Below, one piece after another: positions 54,721 through 64,000 of a DNA stretch of 64,000 nt; position 1 is the stretch's first letter, and every line of letters starts with the position of its first letter. A program made the position numbers and the translations under genes. The notes beneath the pieces were generated by a model that was given only the letters and a program-made list of their open reading frames with translations, did not search any database and was not told the DNA's origin. Source of the DNA: Phoronis australis (lineage: Eukaryota; Phoronida; Phoronidae); contig NMRA01000448.1 of NCBI GenBank assembly GCA_002633005.1, forward strand, positions 186,001 to 250,000. Reading direction: 5' to 3'.

Positions 54721-57700
54721 ATCCATCCATAAATAAGCGGTGTCTCAGCCCACAGTTCTTATCTGTCTCAGAAGACTGATAATGGTCTAACCCATCTTGG
54801 CCAGCAATTGCTAAACACAATTGCTAATGAACAAGCTATCCAGATAACCACCATACACACACCAGGCGATTGATTTTAGCCTCTGCTAAGAAAGTGAGTA
54901 CCGCCCTGACTCAGGTACAAACACATCTCGTATTTCATAATTCTAAAAGAGAGTAATTGCAACGTTCCTTTGTTCCTACGCAGCGCCCTCATGTGGACAG
55001 AGTGGTGCTGTATATGCCAACACCATAACAACAAGAATTTATGGTGTGAGCACCACAGACCAAGTTCTAATTAATCTTCAGATGTTAACAATAACCATTG
55101 GGTAAAAACATTCCCACCAGAGAGAATGGCGTATTTTCCAAACAACATCTTCCCTTGTACCAGAACTGTTGAATAGGCTGATTACGTAATGGGTTCCAAT
55201 CCAACTGCATACATTGGTGAAAGTTCAAAACATCCATGATTTTCTTTAATCTTTAGCAAAAAATACCCCCATTGCTTTGCACCCATTATCAACCCAAACT
55301 TCACACAGGCATTAAAAAGCTGCAGGAACACCTCTCCCTCTGTATAGACCTTTTTTTCATTTTCAAATTCTTAAAAACAAACATATCGTAAAATTCCATT
55401 TTTTGCATTTTATAGACTAGCAAATTCCATTTTACTATTTCAAGGTGATTAATAACATTGTACTACATACGGACCAGCTATTTTGACCTCAGAATAGAAT
55501 CCAGAGACTAGACAGCTGCCACCCATTTAACAGCTCATAAAAATCAGGTATATTAACTTTAAGAGCCCAGATTGGTTCCTTTATTGCTGTCGTCCAGTCC
55601 GCAACAGCATCACTCCCCATGTATACTTACTGCTGGTATTAGCTCGGATAAACTGCGCAGCATTGACACAAAGCTCATTTTATAGACTGCACACTTGTGT
55701 TATGGGATACTTTGAATAATTCATTAAGTTCATAACATATTGCCGCACTTTTAGGACTATGGACCTACGTCCGAAATGCTTTTTTTCACGGCCTTTTTTA
55801 CCCAAGTGGTTCGCATAATTGGCGCATGGCCTAAGTTTTGCATATAAGCCCAGGTAATGTCCTCTGCACAGGCTTATACGTTAATTCGCAAGAAGCACAC
55901 CAAATTCCTTTAAAAACTGACTTGCTTTCCATGAACATATTATCATATTGCCGTACCTTAAGCCTGTGGGCCTTTATCCGAAATAATGCCCTGTTTGTGG
56001 CCGAAGTGGTTCCGCGAATGTCAATGCAGTTCCACACAGACGACCAAGGGCTAATGGCGCGGCAATACGGTTACTGTATTAACAGGCAAATGGTATTTTA
56101 TGTATTCTCTACAACTTTTTTGATGCGAAAGTAACAATAAACAAGGCAAGTCAAATCACATGACCTTCCAAATAAGGAGTCTCCGAAAACATACACAGTC
56201 TCAATTTTACTAGATCTCAATGAGAGCTAATGTTGAAAGTGAGTTTAGTCCAAACACAAGTTTGTGGTAATTACAACTAAAACGTCAATGGTTAAAGAAA
56301 CAGAAATCGAAATTCTTGAAAGTCTTGTGAAAGTCCGAAAACGTGTGTAGAGATCACACAGGGGTTCCTCTGACAGGAAAACGGAAATGATATATGACTG
56401 CACTAGTTCATGCTTGCCAAGAACAAGGTGAGTTCAATTGTTTTGCGAAGTCCTGGTTCTGTTTACATGAGGGCCAACATCACACAGATTACAGTGCCTC
56501 TCAAAGTTGCTGGATCAAACAGTGCCAGCATTACATAGTGGCTGTATTACATATGGAACAAAAACATTTCATTTGCATTTATTGCTCAACTCGTCTACCA
56601 CTGTGAGAGCGCATCCAAAGTCATCGAGTTATAAAATCCATCAACAAATGATGAAGGGCAACGGCAAGACTGACAAGATTTAAGGAACGGCGCTCCACAT
56701 AAACGAGCTGGATTTTGAAAATGCGACGTGGGATTTTGGCTACGTCACGAAAAGATTTTCACAGCGTCGAGTGCCGAGTATAACAGCCTATTCACTCTGA
56801 CAACTAAAAGACCCATCGACAACCCCCCCCCGCATACAACTTAGTGTGCCACTTTTTACTAATCGTGGTGTGTTCACAGGTGCTCCAATAAAAAAAAAAA
56901 GTTGTACTGTGTAGACAGCATGTGTAGACTGAGTTAAAAAGTCCCAGGAAGTCGCTTGTGAAAATTGGACTGTGTAGACGGCACAGATGCCAACCAATCC
57001 TATCTCTCAGACATAGCAATTACATAAGTAAACAGTGTAAAAAATCTTCAATACACTCCCTCACACACGTATCAATTATCTCATTTACCATTCACACATA
57101 ATTAAAACATCCACTTGGATATCAGTGATGAAAATGCTAACAGTTCTTCAGTGGCAAAATCGAAAAACTGTGTTTTAACTTGACAAATTTGCTGTAGCCT
57201 TACGGTTGTAAATTTTCACCAGCACTTGGCTAGACTTGTATAAAGAGACTAGATGACTTCAATCACAGATTGGCCCCCTGCACTGATACAAACATCTTAC
57301 AGACAACACACTTCTCTTACATTATACTTAGAATAATTCATTATGTATAGAATGATAACAGAATAATCAACAAATGGTGTTCAATGCATTCCCTAAAATC
57401 TAATTTTTATAAAGTGGAAGTAACGACACCTCTATACGTGTATATATATGTAACGGTAATAAGTGCGTGGATATGTTCAACCAGGGTGCTATGGTAATTC
57501 ACATAAGAGCATCCATTAAGAATGATTGGTGAAGTGCTTGCTAATGTATATGCCTAATTGTCTAATTACTGTTCAACTGCTCATGGTCAAGTAGGTGTCA
57601 CTACAATGTATCGTAAAATCTTACTAATTTCAGACAAAAGTAACTACCAAAATTGCACTTTTTCCGTTTTTGAAGACTTTGAACAATGTTGTGAATGCCT

Positions 57701-57930
57701 ATAATTCTTCAAAATGTTGTCTGGTCGTTGCTTTTGTACCACACTTGAAAGCGGTGAAACGCGCAACAAAATAAGAAAATAAAGTTTCCACTGTACTTTG
57801 GTGAGAATTCTTCAGTTTGGGACAAAATATGGTGGACTATTAAGAATTTGATATCATCACATTCCTTGACATAAATAAAAATGACAGCGCTCGGTAGAGC
57901 GACACTAGGCGAAATTAACTGAAAAGATCT
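54721..57930. other. Probable Kv4 intron 1, diverged duplication near 55.8 kb, otherwise nothing
   Basis: Two ~130-bp segments about 200 bp apart (near 55738 and 55945) share ATATTGCCG, GTCCGAAATGC/ATCCGAAATAATGC and AAGTGGTTC, suggesting an old tandem duplication. No coding exon or transposon ends recognised elsewhere here. Confidence 0.4.
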
Positions 57931-57940
57931 CAACGAAGAT

Positions 57941-58015
57941 GACAACGATGGTGATGATGATGATAATGATGATGATGATGATGATGATGGTGGCATTGAT
58001 GAAGATGATGATCAC
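57941..58015. repeat. (GAT)n microsatellite
   Basis: Imperfect GATGAT tract; the reverse strand translates to artificial poly-His/poly-Ser stretches. Confidence 0.92.
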
Positions 58016-58064
58016 ATTCATATGACACAAAGATGTCATAAATCAGTAAGAAATGAGCTACAGT

Positions 58065-58555
58065 CAGGCATTTATGCAGCGTAGGTCCTGGGCATCCAAA
58101 TGGATGCCCTAGAACTAATATGGATGCCTTGGCAAGGACACCCAATGTATCATTTGGACGCCCACTATCAATAGGAATCTTTCAAGTTTGGACACACACA
58201 TTGTAATGATTACTAGGAAGCCTATGAAGACTCACAGTAGTGGCTCTTTTTTCAAAGCATGAAGACATATACAATGTATATACAAAGTATATACAATGTT
58301 GCTATGCTCACAGTGGTTGATAGCATTGGAAAGTCTTCTTGGTCTACATAGCTTTTTTAGTAAAAATGCTCACTACAGAAGGCTGTTTTGTAAACTTAGA
58401 TGTAAAACTAATGGTCTATGCCTTTTTTTGTAAAAATCTGTGTGTTTGGGGGGATTGCTGGGGCTGGGGGGTTATGCATCTGAATCATGGACGCCCTGGA
58501 ATATTGGGAACCCCATTTTGGACACCCTATTTTCGAAATCCTGGATAAAGGCCTG
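58065..58555. mobile_element. hAT-like MITE with 8-bp target-site duplication
   Basis: Ends CAGGCATTTATGCAG and, in reverse complement, CAGGCCTTTATCCAG (13 of 15 match). Both sides are flanked by the identical octamer GCTACAGT (58057-58064 and 58556-58563), the duplication length of hAT transposons. It is 491 bp with no transposase. Internal GGATGCCC/GGACGCCC motifs recur. A similar end (TCCTGGATAAAGACCT) appears near 63904. Confidence 0.85.
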
Positions 58556-58563
58556 GCTACAGT

Positions 58564-61500
58564 CTTGTTCAAAAGAAGGTAAACCAACAACAGTGCAACA
58601 AAATCAGTAAACAAAGGAACAGCGTTTTCAGTAAATCTCAAATAATTCAAAAAGTAGACGTCCTAGCGAAAAATGGAAAACATTTTCTCAAAGCTCATTC
58701 AAAACTCTATCTAATGATTTAGTTTAAAAATTCTATAATTTTTGAGAAAAAATTCAAATTTTGTACATTTTTGAAATTCAAAGGCAAATAACTCAAAAAC
58801 GGCAAGTCTGAGAAAAATTTGTTCCAGGTCATTTGAAAGAGTATACCTCAAAAAATCCACATGCAAAAATTCACGTCATTATAACTTCCCGTTAAAAATG
58901 GCACCCTAGCACGATTGAAAATGGGTAAAAATTCGCCAGATCCTCCATATGGAAAGCAACTTCCGGTTCTTTAGCATTTGCTTAAAATAGCTAGTCACAG
59001 GAAACTAACATATGGAAAATTTCCAAACAATTAGTCCAACAATGCGCCCTCTACGGGACAAAACGTTTTCGTCCCAAAATCGAGGTACGCATGCACAACT
59101 GCTGATATTTCCGCCATCTTTGACCTAAAGTTCATGATTACAGGCATATTAATAGTACTTGTCTACTTCTATACTTGTGTCAATTTTCAACCATGTACGT
59201 GAAAAAAATGCAGCCTCTATGAGTATTTGAATCTGAAATTGAAAACAAAATGGCAGCCATGTCATATTCAATCATAGCGAAAAACAATAGGCTTCCAGCA
59301 CTTCCGGAGCTACAAGTTGTGTATAAATTTCGTGTGGATCGGATGAATATTGCGACCTGTAGAGTGCAAACAAAAAAAACGATGTCAAAGCAACACACAG
59401 TGCGTTTGAGATAAAACAATTTTTTGTAAAATTCTGGGCATTTGCAGCAAAATACTAAGTCTTTAAAAAACACTTCTGTCCCAGACTAAAGAATACAAAA
59501 CCGACTTCACACATAATGTAACAGGTGAATAATTTAATATTTCATCTCAAGTTCCAAAATCTCATTTCATTCACCACTGTTGAAGAATGCTGACTGTTTT
59601 GCTGTTGCTGAAGAATGCCAGCAACAAAAATGATTGATAGGCATGCCAAGGGTCATTTGAGCACAAACAGATAGTCCTCTTTTGCATCATAAGCTTTAGT
59701 AGGGTGGACTAACATTCTTTCTCAAGTACAAGAATTTTAGACTTTAAATGAGAAAGGTGATTTAGAACAGTCTAAATATAGTAGTACATCACTAAAGTTA
59801 GTGTGCTGAAAAGACCGGACTAGCGAGCGGACCAAATTTGGTCCGATTACATAAACGCAAAGCGAAAGGTTTGGTCGGACTATTTTGCTCCACTGTCCCA
59901 AATTATCTCCCTGACTTCAAGCGAGTCCGGAGTTCTTCCTGTCATTTCGGGCACTCTCGTTATTGTTGCTCGTTCTGTTTACTGTTCATTGCATATTTTA
60001 AAGTTAAACATGTCTCAAATTACACGTAAGAATAGAAGCGGCACTGGTCGGATCGCTATCGCGGTACAGCGGAGCGACATCTCACATTAAAGTTAGGACG
60101 GTGAAGGTGACAATTTCATACGGTGGGTTATCACACTGATGACTGTGAACAAGTCCCAGCCAAATCCAATGCAAAAGCATCTTTTAAGAGGCTAGATCCC
60201 CATATGTGGTGGTTCTCGTAGTACTGGATACACAAGAGATGATATTAATACAAAACAACAATAGCCCACAGCCATTAGTAGTCCAATAGTAACTAGAATA
60301 ACATAGTCTTGTACATGGTGCATCTCTTCAGACACCTACAACCTATAAATAACTATGACAAACATGATGTTATATAACTCTAGTGTAACAACTACATTAT
60401 CCATTAGAACCACTAATTTAAGATCTCTAATTGATATTGTATAGACTCTTCAAAGTATAAAAGGAGGATTACAATTTAGGACACAGAATGATGGACAGAC
60501 AGCATTTCCACTTATTTCCTAAAACATAAGCAGCACAAATTAAGCTCTAATTCAGTTTTACGCCTTAGCTACATAGCTTTGATTAACTGCGGCCATTCAC
60601 AACAACGTTCCAAGTCTTTGAAAAATGCAAAACAATCATACTTAGCAATGATTTGGTCCAAAATTGATGGTATGGTACTGAAAATAAGGTGGCTTTGGGC
60701 TAAAAAACGAAAATGAAAACTACAAATTTATTCGGAAACTTATCAAAACTAAATCATTTCAGAAATATTTGTGTGACTATTTCACTAACAATTGGTTTAC
60801 ACTGAAGTTCAGAGTCGAGTCATCCCTTCGCCACCCCATGGTATTTTCTCAGTTTCTGTTCTTTGATAAATGGGACGGTGAAAGAGAGGAGACAATGAAA
60901 GTTTAAGACATTGAAAGTGAGAAGCAGGGGTTTACACAACAGCCATCTTGGCCATCTTTTGGACGGCCAGAACTTGATTTTGGACAGGTTTGACGGGGCA
61001 GCCAGAATTAAAAAAGACGAGCAAAATTTTAAAAAGTTGCTTGAAGTAACGACTACTTTCTCTACATCATTTGCTGGTTGGCCATAACTCAAATAAATAG
61101 ACCATCAGTCATTTCAGAAATAAGAAATTCCCAGTGCAAAAGGTGTTTTCTTAGCATGTATTTCAATATTCCGCATGTTCCGTGAAACTGATCGGTCTCT
61201 CTAGCAGCCCAACATACCTATGAATAGAAATGCTTTCATAGACTCTTATTGGATGTTGCCTGTGCGTTTCTCACACAAATACTAATGGTTAGTTTTGGTG
61301 CATTTCTCATTGTCACTGGCCAACCGAATTTGAGCTCTTCTCATCAATATTATAAGGGTTTCTTTGGCTGATCCAATATTTATGGCTACACCCTGTGAAA
61401 ACCTGGCATGCTGTTCACAACTCTTCACTGAGTCCATAGTACCTGACGCTTGCGGTTTGGGGGAGTAATTCCGATATTTTGCACAGCCATTGTACTCTGT

Positions 61501-63050
61501 GGTCTCCGTTATGGTTGACATGCATATTCTACATTTCAACATATTTAGCAATGTCGTTTACACGCAAAGGCCTGAAAGACAGTCAAGGATAAGTTTACAA
61601 ACCAAAGATGTTCCAGATACAGACGTTGACACACAAGCTGGTACAACAGATAATCCAGCAAGATCTGGATCGTGAGGATAACGCGGCCAGTCAACGAAAC
61701 GCAAATACCCGCGCAATGAACAGTCAACCTTTCAAAGTACCAAATTTTTTCCAACAACATCCGACATCTGCATTTTTTATATTTCACTACAAACTTGAGA
61801 ATAGATGACTTTTAACGGGAAGAATGGATTTGTGACAATCACGAAAATGGCATAGTTTCAGACGTTTGACAATCCAGTTGATATCTTTATATGATTGGTT
61901 TCAACTTGTTCTCCCGTCCAAGTAAACCAAAACGCATGTGAATCGATTTGTTTATTGTACCTAATTAGCTATTCAAGACGGTAGACGAAGTCGGGGACCC
62001 ATATGATGTGCAATTTCTGCAAGAATTCTGGTTGTGTAGTTTTGGATGTACCGACTTTTTAACGTCACATTCAGACAAACATTAGGAGAGTATTGACCAT
62101 GAATGCTGTACAAGACATGAGATTGAGAGAAAACACAGGCTCAACTGTCAAGAACATCTATGATAAAATAAGACTGGCTTTACCAAAACACTTTATTCAG
62201 ACTGTCTGCTTCGACGAAGACAGGACAGTGCTGCTGAAATCTTTACCTCTGTGTTATAGTTTTGGGACTTAGTCGACACTGACATTTCTAGTATGAACAT
62301 CATATTCTTTTTTTTGAGTAATATACTTTCCGCATGCTTTTTCAAACACTTCTGTATTAACTTCCATTTAAAGTTATTGCACAAATGAATGGTCTCTCCC
62401 GTGTTCGGTCATTTTTTTGGACAAATGTGGACCACCAACCGATTTAAATTTAAATCAACTTAAAATCTTCATCATCACTGCAAACAGGGAGGGGGTATTG
62501 TACACATAACCACCACTAGCACTAACAACGTGTAGGTAAATGTACTTGCGGATCACTGCATTTGATCTATAAATATGAAGCTGGTATGAAATTACAAGCA
62601 GCCGCTATAAATAGTGACCTGGATTAACAAGGTAATTTGGCCGAGTCTCCATAGCAACCAAAACCAAAATACAGGTAACTACACAAAAGTAAGACCACAT
62701 GTTTCTACTGAGGAATAACCAACATAGTACATAATGCATTCTCCAAGGTCAACAGACATCAGGAAAGAATAGATTACCATGAAGAATGTAAGGAACTTTC
62801 TTTAATAACCAAATTTAAACAACATGATATAACGTCCATTTCCCCTCCAAGGTAAATCCTAGGGAATAGGTGGACCAACACAAGCCATTAAGTCCATCAC
62901 AGGCGCTATCTTACTTCCAGTAGTTAACTGACATTAAAGTTACTACTAGGTGATACTTCATGGTAGTAAAATTTTCATTAGGTCATGCTAAAGATGCTTA
63001 CCATATTACAATATGGATATCTGAATGAAATATTTGCAGAAGAGCACAAC
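58564..63050. other. Probable Kv4 intron 1, nothing recognised
   Basis: AT-rich, without recognisable exons, RNA genes or complete element termini on either strand. Confidence 0.4.
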
Positions 63051-63057
63051 CCACGTA

Positions 63058-63112
63058 TTGTGTGTGTGCGTGTGTGCATGTGTGCGTGTGTGCGTGTGTG
63101 TGTGTGTGCAGG
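63058..63112. repeat. (GT)n/(GTGC) microsatellite
   Basis: GTGTGTGCGTGTGTGCATGT and continuing; the surrounding ORF of alternating Cys/Val is an artefact. Confidence 0.93.
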
Positions 63113-64000
63113 TGGTATATACATAGGTAACCAGCTTCTAATGTCGAAAGCAAACAGTCAAGTTTGTTACACACAAGGTTCAGCCATCATTCAGCATAAA
63201 TCAATTAGAACTAAAGCAGCTAAAAAAGTGAAGCCAGGTGCATGTCTAGATGTGCAGGTTACCTGCAATAAATAGAGTCAGAGACAGTGAAATAAAAGGC
63301 ACAGGATATAAGCCTAAAAGGGGTATCGCTAAAGTTTGGTTTCAATGTGGACTATGAAATTTAGTAAAATAAATAGGAAAAAGCAATGTTTTGGAAAGGT
63401 ACACTTAGAGGAAAACAACAGTATTACTAAATGACCGTTTCAAAATAAGTTATAACTTTATATGAATGCAGCAATACAGTTTAATTAGATTCTTTAAGTT
63501 ATTGTGCACTTACCAACATGAAAGTTGAAACTAGAATTGGTCTAGTTCGTAAAGTGCATTTATGATGGACAGCTCCGGTTTGGGTAACTTGTAAGCAATC
63601 TGCCTTCACAATCTGTTTTAAGCATCATTAGTTTATAACTTCCAATGGTATTTCTTTTTGATAAATGTTTTCAGATTATTTTAGCTAAGTTTACTGTATC
63701 ATTTGTTATATTTTATTTAAATATTACACATTTGAATAGTACCTTACCCTCCTTGTCTGTACCAAAAGACTTAAATATTTTGCAATAATGCAACTGATCA
63801 ACTTTTAAATATTGGTGACGCAAATCAACACGATGGAATTCCTATCTGCTCAGTCACAAAAATGGATACCCACTTGAAAATTGGGGGTATTTTGGACGCA
63901 AAATCCTGGATAAAGACCTAAGGTTGGGCAAGTTGAACTTGGAAATGAAGTAGGCTCAGGGAAAAGTAATTCCATATCAGTTATGCGGTTGAACAACTTA
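63113..64000. other. Right edge, nothing coding recognised
   Basis: AT-rich. A stretch around 63860-63935 (TTTTGGACGCAAAATCCTGG) resembles one end of the hAT-like MITE at 58065-58555 but has no visible partner end. Confidence 0.4.

Noticed and set aside
57930-58145. His/Ser-rich ORFs on the minus strand
   Set aside because: They are translations of the GAT microsatellite.
62985-63275. Cys/Val-rich ORF
   Set aside because: It is a translation of the GT/GTGC microsatellite and its flanks.
47086-64000. A third Kv4 S6 exon copy or the missing T1-S5 exon
   Set aside because: I looked for the [14 protein letters not shown] coding pattern and for T1-domain motifs on the minus strand and found none.

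Overview
This is a 64 kb, intron-rich, AT-rich animal genomic segment. It holds most of two protein-coding genes in tail-to-tail orientation, surrounded by retroelement relics, inverted-repeat transposons and satellite-like arrays. Coding exons are short (58-290 nt), have GT-AG borders and phases that fit together, and there is no operon or ribosome-binding-site structure. The gene content (CCDC146, a Shal/Kv4 potassium channel) and Penelope-like elements with GIY-YIG domains fit a marine invertebrate such as a non-vertebrate deuterostome or a lophotrochozoan. I cannot name the species.

Region 1 (1 to about 20.45 kb, + strand): the orthologue of CCDC146, a coiled-coil axonemal/centriolar protein. 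Fifteen phase-consistent exons (1354-19894) encode about 903 residues through the stop codon; only the first roughly 50 residues expected of the family are missing and probably lie off the left edge. A polyadenylation signal follows at 20430. The introns carry two LINE relics, a 145-bp repeat array, small tandem repeats with a GTCACATGAC core, and a possible extra 63-nt cassette exon.

Region 2 (about 20.5-47.1 kb, - strand): the 3' part of a Shal-type (Kv4/KCND) voltage-gated potassium channel. Transcription runs from high to low coordinates. Two tandem 163-nt exons at 46923-47085 and 46529-46691 each encode the end of the selectivity filter, the S6 gate and the start of the C-terminal tail. 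They have the same phase and length, and including both or neither would shift the frame, which makes them a strong candidate mutually exclusive pair. Three further exons (33859-34044, 27250-27378, 26369-26629) complete the C terminus, including the dileucine dendritic-targeting motif and a PDZ-ligand-like end. The exon(s) for the T1 domain, S1-S5 and the pore helix are not in the window and must lie beyond 64 kb.

The Kv4 introns and the region upstream contain: two degenerate Penelope-like elements, both with inverted copies of their own 3' ends, one of them split by a fragment of a restriction-like-endonuclease retroelement; a tandem array with an alternating ~145/~178 bp higher-order period carrying CTCF-like cores; two related TIR elements with TA duplications; a hAT-like MITE with an exact 8-bp target duplication; another TIR element with TTA duplications; and several microsatellites. 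From 47.1 kb to the right edge I find no supportable coding exon; if the Kv4 model is right this is all its first large intron.
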